From: a bacterium
GTDB taxonomy: Bacteria > Bdellovibrionota > Bacteriovoracia > Bacteriovoracales > Bacteriovoracaceae
NCBI GenBank assembly: GCA_030425045.1
Contig: JAUHVL010000007.1
Coordinates: 89,862-153,861 of the forward strand
Length of the DNA: 64,000 nt
Direction: 5' to 3'
In this document: one piece after another, positions 7,835 through 16,343 of the stretch
Position numbering within the stretch: the stretch's first letter is position 1
Layout of the letters: each line of letters starts with the position of its first letter
The notes under the pieces: generated by a model
Seen by the model: the letters and a program-made list of their open reading frames with translations, nothing else
The model's database searches: none
Told to the model about the DNA's origin: nothing
Translations under genes and position numbers: made by a program

Positions 7835-9261
7835 AAAATAAAATCGCTAAAATTTCTATTCCAGAGATTCATTTCAATCATATAAAAGAGCATTTGGTTG
7901 ACCACGATGGGAAAGAAGCTCTCTGCTTTGCTCTCTGTGGAATAGCAAAGCGGCCTCGTGGAACCTATCTGTTTATTAAGAGAGTAATTAAAGTTCCATA
8001 TGAAGTTTGTAGACGATCAGAGAACGGTATTACTTGGTCTTCCCGTGTCTTACTGAATGTTGTTAAAGCTTCACTACAAGAAGACTTAGCAATTCTGAAG
8101 ATCCATTCACACCCGGCAGGTGCAAGGTACTTCTCAGCAGTCGATGACAAGTCTGACAGCGAACTTTTTCCGAGGTTATATGATTTAACTTCAAATGAGT
8201 TCATCCATGGAAGTGTCGTAATAACAAAGGATTTGGAAATTTTAGGCAGGACTGTTGATGAAAATGGCAGTTTCTCCATGATTCCTAAAATTATAGTTGC
8301 TGGCGATGACATTTCAATTCATTTTGGAGAGGATTGTTCCAAAGACATTCCGCCTAGTAAAATGAGAATATCTCAATTGTTTGGTGAAGGGACCACCGCA
8401 ATATTATCAAGATTAAAGGTTGGAGTTGTGGGGGCATCTGGTACAGGAAGTCCATCCATTACCCAGCTTGAGAGAAATGGAGTTGGAGAAATAGTCTCAA
8501 TTGACCCCAAAGTTTCAAGAGATGAGAATCTTAATCGAATAAGTCAGCTTAAAAAAAGTGATGTTGCTGCTGGCAGGTTTAAGGTTGAGGTAATAGCAGA
8601 AGATATTATTCGAAATGGTCTTGGCACTAAGGTGACTCCTTTAGCAAGTAATATTCTCGACGAGGAGTCGATTCTAGAGCTATCAACATGCGATATTATA
8701 GTAGGCTGTATGGACTCAGCATTGGGTCGCCACGTTGCCAACAAGATTTCTACCTTCTATGCGATTCCCCTAATTGACATTGGAGTGCAGCTTAAAGCCG
8801 ACGGAAAAGGAGGTATCCGCTCTGCGTGGGGGAGCTATCATTACATAAAGCCAGGTGGGGAAAGTTTATTGAGCAAAAAAGTATATAGTTTGGAAGATGT
8901 TGAAGCTGAAATTATTAAAATGACTGACCCTGAACAATATGTAGATTTAGAGGCAAGAAAATACATTAAAGGAGCTGAGGAAAGCTCACCCGCAGTGATC
9001 TCCTTTAATATGAGAATATCAGCCGATGCCATTATTGATCTTCTAGCGAGAATTCATCCATTTAGGGATGAGGCAAATTCGGCTTTCAACACATATAGAT
9101 ACAATTTTTGTGAAGGTGAAGTTTACAAGGGCTCCGAAGGAGAAAGTTGTCCAGTCTTTTTGAAAGGGCTATCCAATGGAGACAAATCTCCTCTACTTGG
9201 ACTAACTGGCCTAGTACAAAAGAAACAAAGGGATAAAAAGAATAATGATGCGAATATTTAA
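7831..9261 (+). CDS. JAMM peptidase - E1 (ThiF) fusion
   Basis: The N-terminal ~160 residues form a JAB/JAMM deubiquitinase-type domain with HSH-x7-S-x2-D (HSHPAGARYFSAVDD) and an upstream Glu. From ~190 a ThiF/E1 adenylation domain follows, with GASGTGSPSI for nucleotide, IDPKVSRDENLNR and the GCMDSALGRHVANK helix. The usual E1 crossover motif PG-x-C-L-x-C is here PGGE-S345-L-L-S348, with both cysteines replaced by serine. The protein would therefore activate the Ubl and also remove or trim it, possibly through an oxyester. The ATG at 7831 was chosen for its AAGGAGGGAG site and ATGA overlap. The 3' end overlaps the DUF6527 gene by 17 bases. Confidence 0.9.
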   Translation: MKNKIAKISIPEIHFNHIKEHLVDHDGKEALCFALCGIAKRPRGTYLFIKRVIKVPYEVCRRSENGITWSSRVLLNVVKASLQEDLAILKIHSHPAGARYFSAVDDKSDSELFPRLYDLTSNEFIHGSVVITKDLEILGRTVDENGSFSMIPKIIVAGDDISIHFGEDCSKDIPPSKMRISQLFGEGTTAILSRLKVGVVGASGTGSPSITQLERNGVGEIVSIDPKVSRDENLNRISQLKKSDVAAGRFKVEVIAEDIIRNGLGTKVTPLASNILDEESILELSTCDIIVGCMDSALGRHVANKISTFYAIPLIDIGVQLKADGKGGIRSAWGSYHYIKPGGESLLSKKVYSLEDVEAEIIKMTDPEQYVDLEARKYIKGAEESSPAVISFNMRISADAIIDLLARIHPFRDEANSAFNTYRYNFCEGEVYKGSEGESCPVFLKGLSNGDKSPLLGLTGLVQKKQRDKKNNDANI

Positions 9262-9577
9262 GAAATTTTTGTCGTGGGGAAGAAGACGATTTTTTCGAGA
9301 TTCATACTTTGCATTTTGGTCTGAGGAAATCCCTGATGATATCCAACAAAATATTGTTTATATTGAAGGCAGCATTGATTCTGCCGACATTGCTGCTTTT
9401 GTTTGTCCGTGTGGGTGTAATGAAAAGATAAGCTTATCTCTACTAGAGTGTTCTAAGTCAAATTGGTCAGTATCAACTGATTTTTTCGGAAGAGTAAGTC
9501 TCAGTCCTTCTATTTGGAGAACTAAAGGTTGTAAGAGTCATTTTTTCTTAAGGAAAGGAAAGATAATCTGGACCTGA
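9245..9577 (+). CDS. DUF6527 family protein, last gene of the ubiquitin-like operon
   Basis: The 110-aa protein shows the family pattern: C54-P-C56-G-C58, a LSLL strand, a Trp, then SLSPSIWRTKGC96-KSH99-FFLRKGKI-W. The Cys/His set looks able to bind zinc. DUF6527 proteins are a conserved companion of bacterial multiubiquitin, E2 and E1 operons; a protease or deconjugation role has been proposed, which I cannot verify here. It starts inside the E1 gene's last codons, so expression is linked to the conjugation enzymes. Confidence 0.8.
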   Translation: MMRIFKKFLSWGRRRFFRDSYFAFWSEEIPDDIQQNIVYIEGSIDSADIAAFVCPCGCNEKISLSLLECSKSNWSVSTDFFGRVSLSPSIWRTKGCKSHFFLRKGKIIWT

Positions 9578-9588
9578 GAGTTATAGGA

Positions 9589-9969
9589 TCAGCCCCCGCC
9601 CATGTCGCCACCATGTTTACCATAGATGTCCCCGATATCGAGAATAGTGCCATCCATAAGAATGATGGTGTGAATGTCCATTTGGGTTGGCTTATTGAGG
9701 TCTAGGGTCGTATTAAGACGGTCTATTTTGATCCCATTGAATCTTTCAAATCCCTCTTGAATGTCAATCAAGCGAGAATAGACTCCATCTTGAGAAATGA
9801 CGGCTTCAATGTTGTTGTTTGGTATGACAAGAGTTTTGCCTGCTTGAAGTGGGCTACTTCTGAGAGCTAAATTAGGAAGAACAAGTGATCGACCTCCACC
9901 CATGTCGCCACTAAATGGAAAGGTGCGTAATGAAGTAATGGCCAGTAGTAAAATTATGACAGCTTTCAT
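9589..9969 (-). CDS. Small exported protein with GDMGGG ends
   Basis: The 126-aa product begins with a signal peptide (MKAVIILLLAITSLRTF). The short sequence GDMGGG occurs right after the signal region and again at the extreme C-terminus, framing a beta-rich centre (LVIPNNNIEAVISQDG, MDIHTIILMDG). It overlaps the stop of the upstream regulator (ATGA), so the two form a unit. It is not a known family to me. The repeated glycine tails may be processing or interaction sites. Confidence 0.6.
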   Translation of the reverse strand: MKAVIILLLAITSLRTFPFSGDMGGGRSLVLPNLALRSSPLQAGKTLVIPNNNIEAVISQDGVYSRLIDIQEGFERFNGIKIDRLNTTLDLNKPTQMDIHTIILMDGTILDIGDIYGKHGGDMGGG

Positions 9970-10757
9970 TGAATAACCCCCTTATCTCTGGTGTTGAGAT
10001 TAGAGTGCCTTGAAAGGCTATCCATGATTAATCCGGCCCAAGCGATATCTTTACCCTTGGACTCTGGTGCGTTCATTAATTCTCTTATTTCTTGATTTGT
10101 TTTAATTAAAATTTCCCTCAATCTAGGTAAAACAACTTCGAGATTGACTGACTCATACTGAATACTTAGCCAGTTCATGTGATCCCCGAATGAGTCTACA
10201 TCATAGCTAAGTTTTACTAAGTTTTGAAGAAGCTTGTGAACCGTATCTTGCTTCGCGTTGACTGGCCCCTCAAGTGAAATTTTTTGATCTTCTTCTTTTA
10301 AAATTCCATCTTGTAAGAGTTTTTCTAGTATTGAAATGCCACGCTTACCAAACTCTTCAATTGTTTTCTCTCTAGTTAAGCCTGATGCTGTTGTGGCCAT
10401 CATCATGAGTTCATAAGTTGTGGGGTCTTGAAAATAGATTTCAGCTTCTGGGGCTACAAAAGGAACGTCTTTATTTCCTGGGTATACGTTTGAAAAGTCC
10501 TCATACATTTTAGGATAGAACTTTTTAATAAAGCTTTGAATATTGTCTTCACCACAGACTTCTTGAACAATTTTTAAAGCATAGTTAAAAGAAGGTCTTT
10601 GTACTTCACATTTAGAGATTCGATCGAAAGTGGAGTTAGGTATTCCCAATTTTTTTGCAATTTGAAGGCTAGAAAAGCGTGGGTATGATTTTTTAATCTT
10701 GTCTACACAAGACCCTAAGAAATCAGGTAATTCGTCGTAATGACCAGCTTCCAACAT
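9966..10757 (-). CDS. TIGR02147/DUF4423-like transcriptional regulator
   Basis: This 263-aa protein starts with an XRE-like region (FSSLQIAKKLGIPNSTFDRISK). It continues with a helical domain in which PTTYELMMMATTASGL, FGKRGISILEKLLQDGIL and a C-terminal ...LPRLREILIKTNQEIRELM follow the layout of the TIGR02147 family, known from Bdellovibrio, Fibrobacter and relatives. It probably controls its downstream exported partner, and perhaps the divergent T4SS operon beginning at 11147 across a shared 390-base region. The family match is by appearance. Confidence 0.6.
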   Translation of the reverse strand: MLEAGHYDELPDFLGSCVDKIKKSYPRFSSLQIAKKLGIPNSTFDRISKCEVQRPSFNYALKIVQEVCGEDNIQSFIKKFYPKMYEDFSNVYPGNKDVPFVAPEAEIYFQDPTTYELMMMATTASGLTREKTIEEFGKRGISILEKLLQDGILKEEDQKISLEGPVNAKQDTVHKLLQNLVKLSYDVDSFGDHMNWLSIQYESVNLEVVLPRLREILIKTNQEIRELMNAPESKGKDIAWAGLIMDSLSRHSNLNTRDKGVIQ

Positions 10758-11146
10758 TAAGTTGACCTTTAGAATACTCTGTTAATTGTATGCACTGATA
10801 GTCATACAAAAAGTGTTGAGAGATTGACAAATATTTTCTCTTTAATCGCTGGTTAAGTAATTGATAGTTTGAAGCATGACGTGAAAACAGGTGGTTAGAA
10901 AGAGCTTAAACGATATCTATGTCTTGTGACGGTAATTGGATTTAGTTATCTGTTTCCCAATTTATTTCCCATTAAACTTCCCACTCTGAATAAAATTTTA
11001 AACTTGTAAGAGCTTAGAGTTCCCACTCTGGGAAACTTCTTACCACGATAAGAAATATCATCTCCCGTCATGGGAATGTGTTGGCGGCCCTTTTCGCTAA
11101 TCTGTAAATCATCAGCATTGAAAAACAAAACAATGGAGGTTCGACA
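10758..11146. promoter_or_regulatory. Divergent control region left of conjugative element 1
   Basis: The 389-base region between two divergent operons has repeated TTCCCA words: two copies of TTCCCACTCTG (near 10979 and 11020), and a dyad TTCCCA-CTC-TGGGAA at 11020-11034. It probably holds promoters and operators for both directions, but no clear -35/-10 pair or GG-N10-GC sigma-54 site was found. Confidence 0.4.
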
Positions 11147-11317
11147 ATGGAAACATTGCGAGAAAATATTCGATGCTATTTAGGGCCAATAGATTCTGAT
11201 GAATTTATCAAGAATGAAAGCTTGGCAGAGAAATTGGAAATAATGAGAGAACAACTAAATTGGGATTTCCTAGGTGAAGTATATCCTGATGAATTTAAAC
11301 GTGAAAAATATCAGTGA
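11147..11317 (+). CDS. Small 56-aa acidic protein heading the T4SS-1 operon
   Basis: An ATG behind a GGAGGT site opens a 56-codon frame (METLRENIRCYLGPIDSDEF...). It is soluble, without signal peptide, and ends 7 bases before the large lipoprotein gene. The strong ribosome site and operon-leading place make it a real gene of unknown role. Confidence 0.6.
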   Translation: METLRENIRCYLGPIDSDEFIKNESLAEKLEIMREQLNWDFLGEVYPDEFKREKYQ

Positions 11318-11324
11318 GGGATGA

Positions 11325-13154
11325 ATGAAGAAAATCATAATATTTATAAACGTACTCTTTGCTTTTGGTTGCAGCTTTAAAAAAGATGAAGCGAACTCAA
11401 GTGGGGGTACTCCTGAAAACAAAACAATTACAATAAATGAAAACGACTTGTTGGATGATGACGGAGATTTAATCAGCAATGGAGAAGAAAGGAAAAGGGG
11501 ACTTAATCCAAAAGTAGCAAATATTCCTTCCATGGATATTAACTTTGCCAAAGATTACATTATTAAAATTAATTATAAGAACAAAAGTGACGACTTTATA
11601 AAAAGCTTTGTTATTGATACTAGAAATGAAAAGGAGGTAAATGGCGTTGAGGTGAAAACAGGAAAGCATTTTCTCTATGATTTTAGTAAGGCCATATCAG
11701 CTAGAAATTTCAAAGTGTCGAATTATTCGTCTGCTAATATGCCAATAGCATACTTTAGACGTTTTACATCATCAAAATTGCCATTTGATATTATAAAAAA
11801 GCAGGAGCTAGAGTTTTATTCAGAATTTGATCCCGAAGTAGATGAAATCGAGAGCATAGAAGTTGAGATATTCAACCTTGCTAATTTGAAAAGTTCATAC
11901 CTTCCTGCGGGAATTTCCGAGTTGGAGCTATCATATTTACTTTTTGATGATACCACAGATGAATATCGAGAAGTGAGTAGAGGTATCGTTACTTCAGAAA
12001 TAGGGTATGACAGTACTACTAGTTTTAATGTCAAATTAGATAATATCCCAATCGAAATGTTTTTGAAGAGCTATTTTTCAAGAGGGGAGTTTCTCACAAC
12101 TCAAGTTGAAAATTATAAATTTAATGACAAAGATTTATATTATAAAGATTTGATTTCAAGTGTTGAAAAAAAGTCTATACCCGTTGCCTTTTTTTATCCT
12201 GGAAAATCTGACTTGAAATATATTTCTGTAATGGATGGGCTGAATCATTTTAGTGAGATTATCGCGAAAGGCTTTAGTAAAAATCTAATATTTTCGGGCG
12301 ACGTATTGGTCGGTGTTAATGAATCACTTTCTGGATTAGATGAGATTGACTCTCTAAGTGATTTAGCTGGCGAATATACTAATGGCCAATGGTTTGTCCA
12401 AACCAATCTATTAGACTCTCACTATACCGAACACCAGTATAAGCCCAGTGATAGCATTATAATGAGTTACTACTTGGGTGATGAGCTTTCAAAGTCAGTT
12501 AAAGAAAACGTATTAATCGGACGAGAACTACAATCAACTGAAAAAGAACGTCTGTTCCTTGGAAACTTTACGAAAAACTCTTATCTGGAGATTTCTATTG
12601 TTCCAAGGAATGTGTATGGAGAAAGGTTCAGAACGGATGAAATTACATTTAATCGCTGTAGGGCCAAGATAAATCAGCCATATTCTTTTAGTGAAAGGAT
12701 GGTATTTACTGATGAGCTTAATCTTTATGGAGAAAAAATCAAGCTTACTAACGGATCAAAATCGATTTCATTGAAGGAACTGGCAGATCAGGGACTCATT
12801 TCTTTAAGGCGAATTGGTAATACGATTGTTTTTGAAACAAAAGAACTAACTGAAATATTTCATATTGATTCTATCTTTTCATCACCTTTATATCTTAAGG
12901 CAGAGCCTATCGTTACAAATGATCTGAAGGGTTATGGAATAACGGAAGTAAGTCAATACAGTGTTGATGATTGCGTAAGTGAAATCAGAACTTATGACGA
13001 TGATTTACCATTTTATCTAACGCCACACCAAGTAGAGCAATATAAGAAATGGAGTAATAGCGACGATATTTATGGGAACGTCACGTACGATTACTATGAC
13101 TACGCTCAACATTTCAATTTCTTGGTGTCGGGAAATCTAAAACAGTATTATTAG
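11325..13154 (+). CDS. Large surface lipoprotein with a Ca-binding TSP3-like motif
   Basis: The N-terminus MKKIIIFINVLFAFGC is a lipoprotein signal with lipobox F-A-F-G-C. Soon after comes a thrombospondin-type-3/EF-hand-like loop, LLDDDGDLISNGEERKRGLNP, as in many outer-membrane-attached proteins. The remaining ~540 residues look beta-rich and Tyr/Asp-rich without a recognised family. It precedes the VirB2-like gene by 9 bases, so it belongs to the T4SS operon. A role as a surface adhesin or mating-pair factor is inference. Confidence 0.6.
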   Translation: MKKIIIFINVLFAFGCSFKKDEANSSGGTPENKTITINENDLLDDDGDLISNGEERKRGLNPKVANIPSMDINFAKDYIIKINYKNKSDDFIKSFVIDTRNEKEVNGVEVKTGKHFLYDFSKAISARNFKVSNYSSANMPIAYFRRFTSSKLPFDIIKKQELEFYSEFDPEVDEIESIEVEIFNLANLKSSYLPAGISELELSYLLFDDTTDEYREVSRGIVTSEIGYDSTTSFNVKLDNIPIEMFLKSYFSRGEFLTTQVENYKFNDKDLYYKDLISSVEKKSIPVAFFYPGKSDLKYISVMDGLNHFSEIIAKGFSKNLIFSGDVLVGVNESLSGLDEIDSLSDLAGEYTNGQWFVQTNLLDSHYTEHQYKPSDSIIMSYYLGDELSKSVKENVLIGRELQSTEKERLFLGNFTKNSYLEISIVPRNVYGERFRTDEITFNRCRAKINQPYSFSERMVFTDELNLYGEKIKLTNGSKSISLKELADQGLISLRRIGNTIVFETKELTEIFHIDSIFSSPLYLKAEPIVTNDLKGYGITEVSQYSVDDCVSEIRTYDDDLPFYLTPHQVEQYKKWSNSDDIYGNVTYDYYDYAQHFNFLVSGNLKQYY

Positions 13155-13163
13155 GAGAAAAAA

Positions 13164-13481
13164 ATGATTAAAAAATATAGCCTTGTTGATGTCGCCTTAT
13201 GGCCAACTTCAATTATTATAAGTTTATTTGGGATGGGGATTTTATTATCTACACCCACATATGCTTTCACAAAGTTAAAAAATGGTTTTGATAATTTAAC
13301 CGAAACCTATTTGATTCCATTGTCGGCGGCTGTTGCTGGAACATCTTTTGTTCTTTACGCGATATTGTCGTACTTTAGGCCGGAGGAAAATCAGAAGAGA
13401 TGTGCCAATGTCTGTATTATGTCTATTCTGACATATTCGGGTTTGGAAATCATAAATACCATTTCTCAAAGTTTTAGCTAA
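13164..13481 (+). CDS. VirB2-like pilin of T4SS-1
   Basis: The 105-aa protein has a long hydrophobic leader that could be cleaved after TYA, followed by FTKLKNGFDNLTETYLIPLSAAVAGTSF and a second membrane span near residues 77-100. Two hydrophobic segments in a ~100-residue protein immediately upstream of VirB3 and VirB4 are typical of VirB2/TrbC. Sequence identity to known pilins is not obvious, so the call relies on size, topology and order. Confidence 0.6.
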   Translation: MIKKYSLVDVALWPTSIIISLFGMGILLSTPTYAFTKLKNGFDNLTETYLIPLSAAVAGTSFVLYAILSYFRPEENQKRCANVCIMSILTYSGLEIINTISQSFS

Positions 13482-13491
13482 GGAGTTCCGA

Positions 13492-13758
13492 ATGCAAAAA
13501 GCAGTTTTTCCGAGCTTTTTAAGCTCGAAGGCAAAAATATATCTAAATTTCACGAGGATTGATTTTTTGATTTTGGGGGTTGGTTATTTAATACTTTCAA
13601 AGTTAAGTTCTAATACTCTTGTTTCGTTTGGAATAAATGCCATTATTCTTATTGTCTTCAAATTCTTAACCTCAAAAATGCCCAGAGGGTTTTTGAGATT
13701 TCTAAGAGAGCCTAAAAATATTGACTGGGCATATCAGATGGAGGGGAGAAATGAGTAA
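13492..13758 (+). CDS. VirB3-like inner-membrane protein of T4SS-1
   Basis: This 88-residue protein has one or two hydrophobic spans (FLILGVGYLILSKL, INAIILIVFKFLT) and a basic, proline-containing C-terminus (PRGFLRFLREPKN), as in VirB3/TrbD. It sits just before and overlaps the VirB4 gene by 8 bases. VirB3 anchors VirB4 at the inner membrane. The assignment is from position and topology. Confidence 0.6.
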   Translation: MQKAVFPSFLSSKAKIYLNFTRIDFLILGVGYLILSKLSSNTLVSFGINAIILIVFKFLTSKMPRGFLRFLREPKNIDWAYQMEGRNE

Positions 13759-15670
13759 CAACATATTTCCTGTCGTTGAGAATGGAAATGAGCTTTCCTC
13801 GGTCGATAAGGATCATTCCTACTTCTTTGAAATTATACCTCCCGATATCGAAATGATGGATGAAGAGGGTCTCGCTACCTTTAATTACAATAATGAGCAT
13901 CTTTTGAAGAATTTTGATGAAGGGTGTTTTTATAAATTCTATAAGATTGGAAGAAGGAGCTTTTTAAATACAGATTCAGAACAAGTTGAATCATATAATG
14001 GAATAAGGTTTACTCCTTGTGAAAGTCCTTTGGGAATATTCTTTGGGGCCATTGATTTCTACAGTGATTTAAATATCTTTGATGATTATCTTGTTTATAA
14101 TGGACAATATGTAAGAGTATTGTCCGTTAGGACATTTTCATCTGATATAGTTGATTATAATTTAATACCCTGTGATATTGATTATGTTCTCAATTTAAAA
14201 AAGAAAGCTGATGTCGACTCAGTTAAAAAACTCGACCGTATCAGAACATCCCACCTTTCAAGTTTTCTGAAACCCAAACGTGATATAGACAGCGAAAAGG
14301 CTTATTCGGAAGCAGAGGAGCTGCTTGAACAGGTAAAAATTGGAAACGAGAGTCTTTATGATGTGGAGATGTATTTTATCTTAAAAGATAGCTCCCTTGA
14401 AAAACTATGTACAAAGACCTTTGACGTCATCAAATACTTTAACCTGAATGGCTTTGAGTTATTCATTGAAGGACAATCAGCTCGTAAATGGAAAACAGGA
14501 TTATTTTCTCTTTTTAGAGAACTTATTCCTGGAGTTAAACCAAAACTCTTTTTAAGGTCACATGTTGATAAGCTAAGTCATGTCGTCCAGCTTCTACCAT
14601 TTAAGAGGTCATTTCTAATGAGAGATGGCCTAGACCTTTTTGATGTTTCAGATCAGGAGATATTTTTTGATCCGTTTGATAGCTCTATTGTGAATAAAAA
14701 TACGCTTGTTAGCGGAATGAGCGGAGTCGGAAAGTCTGTCTTTGTTAATAAAATCGTCCATCATTATATCAATGAGCATCCGACAGTAATATTGGATAAG
14801 GGAGGATCGTTCAGAAAGTTGTGTTTATACCACGAAGGAGAGGTTTTAAATGATGGGTTTAACCCCATGCAGTTCAAAGACGCCGTCTATCTAAGGGAAA
14901 TTATCCTATCGGTCGTTGATAAGAAGCGATTTTCTAAGCTTGATCGAGGGAAGCTATTGGCCTTGATAAAGGATATTTTAGAAAATGATATTGAAACTTT
15001 TTGGGAAGTTATCATCAAACTTGAAGATGAATTTGAGGGGATATCATATTATTTTGAAGATATTAAAAAGTATTTAACAAATGAATATCTTGATAATAGC
15101 TCAATACTGTATGTTGACCTAGATTCCTATCCTAAAAATATTGTATCCCCTTTAATTATCTTTCTTCTGGAATACTTTAAAAACATAAAGGCAAAAGAAA
15201 AAATTCTTGTTTTCGATGAGTGTTGGAGTTTTCTGAAAGATCATGGAGATTATATTGATGAATGTTTTAGGACATTTAGAAAGACGGGAGCATTTCCCAT
15301 TGCTATCTCCCAATCTCTCTCAGATTTTGAAGCATCAAGTGAGCTGTCTTCATCTATTGTAAATAATAGCTATTTTAAAGTTTTGTTTCCTCAAAATGTC
15401 GATAAGAGCACACTACTTAATGAATTTGATAAGGGTAGGATTAAGGAGCTGAAATATCAGAAGAATGTCTATAGTGAATGTTATTTGAAAAGCTCTGATA
15501 ATAAATATCGTAAGATTCTGAGGGTTAGGCTTTCCGATACAGAGTTAGAGCTATTCAATACCGAAGCAGATAGCTTTGAACGTTTTTATCAGTATCTAGA
15601 TAATAACAGGCAATATTTCAAAACAAATAAGGACACAATTGATTCATACGTGAGGATGATTTATGCATAA
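13751..15670 (+). CDS. VirB4-family ATPase of T4SS-1
   Basis: The Walker A is GMSGVGKSVFVNK near residues 320-330 and the Walker B KILVFDECWSF near 485-490, with a following GAFPIAISQSLSDF arginine-finger region, as in VirB4/TraC. At 639 aa it is shorter than most VirB4 proteins. I take the ATG at 13751, preceded by GAGGGGAG, rather than an upstream in-frame start at 13721 inside virB3. VirB4 powers pilus assembly and substrate transfer and is the best marker of the secretion system. Confidence 0.9.
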   Translation: MSNNIFPVVENGNELSSVDKDHSYFFEIIPPDIEMMDEEGLATFNYNNEHLLKNFDEGCFYKFYKIGRRSFLNTDSEQVESYNGIRFTPCESPLGIFFGAIDFYSDLNIFDDYLVYNGQYVRVLSVRTFSSDIVDYNLIPCDIDYVLNLKKKADVDSVKKLDRIRTSHLSSFLKPKRDIDSEKAYSEAEELLEQVKIGNESLYDVEMYFILKDSSLEKLCTKTFDVIKYFNLNGFELFIEGQSARKWKTGLFSLFRELIPGVKPKLFLRSHVDKLSHVVQLLPFKRSFLMRDGLDLFDVSDQEIFFDPFDSSIVNKNTLVSGMSGVGKSVFVNKIVHHYINEHPTVILDKGGSFRKLCLYHEGEVLNDGFNPMQFKDAVYLREIILSVVDKKRFSKLDRGKLLALIKDILENDIETFWEVIIKLEDEFEGISYYFEDIKKYLTNEYLDNSSILYVDLDSYPKNIVSPLIIFLLEYFKNIKAKEKILVFDECWSFLKDHGDYIDECFRTFRKTGAFPIAISQSLSDFEASSELSSSIVNNSYFKVLFPQNVDKSTLLNEFDKGRIKELKYQKNVYSECYLKSSDNKYRKILRVRLSDTELELFNTEADSFERFYQYLDNNRQYFKTNKDTIDSYVRMIYA

Positions 15671-16343
15671 ATTTATATTTTTATTTCTAATGAGCTTTAA
15701 GCTACAGGCAAGCTCTCTTTTTATTCCAGACAGCGATTCGGCAGCACTTATTATGCTGGTTTCTAATACGGCATCTACTGTTACTAATACGCTTAAAATT
15801 TTAGAAGTGGCCAAGAAGACCAGTAATCAAATTGATAAATACAATTTTATGGCAATGAGACGCTTCTTCATCGCGAGAAGGATTGAGCAGCATGTAAGAG
15901 ATATTGCCGAAACAAAAAAGATGAAGCCTAAAAGCCTTCAGGAAATCAATCGAGTGTTAGTCAGGCTGAAACACAATTTAAAAGGGTTAAAAAGTTCAAT
16001 TGATTCTTTAGCATCAGACGTTGTGAAGGCCGATAACTTTTCGGACCGTGTCTTTGAAAAAATTGGTAATGCCTTTAATGATGAGCAGGAAGCTCATAAT
16101 CAAGAAATTTCAAGTGCTGGCGAAGGACAAATGTCAAAGCATGTTCAAAATACAGCAATGAATACGGCGATCTCTAGTAAAATCCTTTCTAAAATTCGTA
16201 GAGATAATCTTGAATATCAAAAAGTTGATATTGATATAAAAAAGAACCGCTCTGTAGAGCAGTTAAGAAAGGATGAGTTTTATAGAGACTGGATAGGTCT
16301 TCCAAATGAAGATGAGTTATCTCCTATTATGGCATTAAGGTAA
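15663..16343 (+). CDS. VirB5/TrbJ-like secreted T4SS-1 component
   Basis: A signal peptide (cut near LQASS) is followed by a long helical protein with heptad-like segments (RIEQHVRDIAETKK, LVRLKHNLKGLKSSIDSL) of 226 aa, lying between VirB4 and VirB6 as VirB5/TrbJ does. It overlaps the VirB4 gene by 8 bases and ends on the first base of the next ATG. Such proteins sit at the pilus tip or in the periplasm. The call is from location and shape. Confidence 0.6.
   Translation: MHKFIFLFLMSFKLQASSLFIPDSDSAALIMLVSNTASTVTNTLKILEVAKKTSNQIDKYNFMAMRRFFIARRIEQHVRDIAETKKMKPKSLQEINRVLVRLKHNLKGLKSSIDSLASDVVKADNFSDRVFEKIGNAFNDEQEAHNQEISSAGEGQMSKHVQNTAMNTAISSKILSKIRRDNLEYQKVDIDIKKNRSVEQLRKDEFYRDWIGLPNEDELSPIMALR

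Noticed and set aside
10946..11128. 60-aa minus-strand frame in the divergent control region
   Set aside because: It has no homology-like features and consists largely of the repeated TTCCCA words; it is treated as regulatory DNA.
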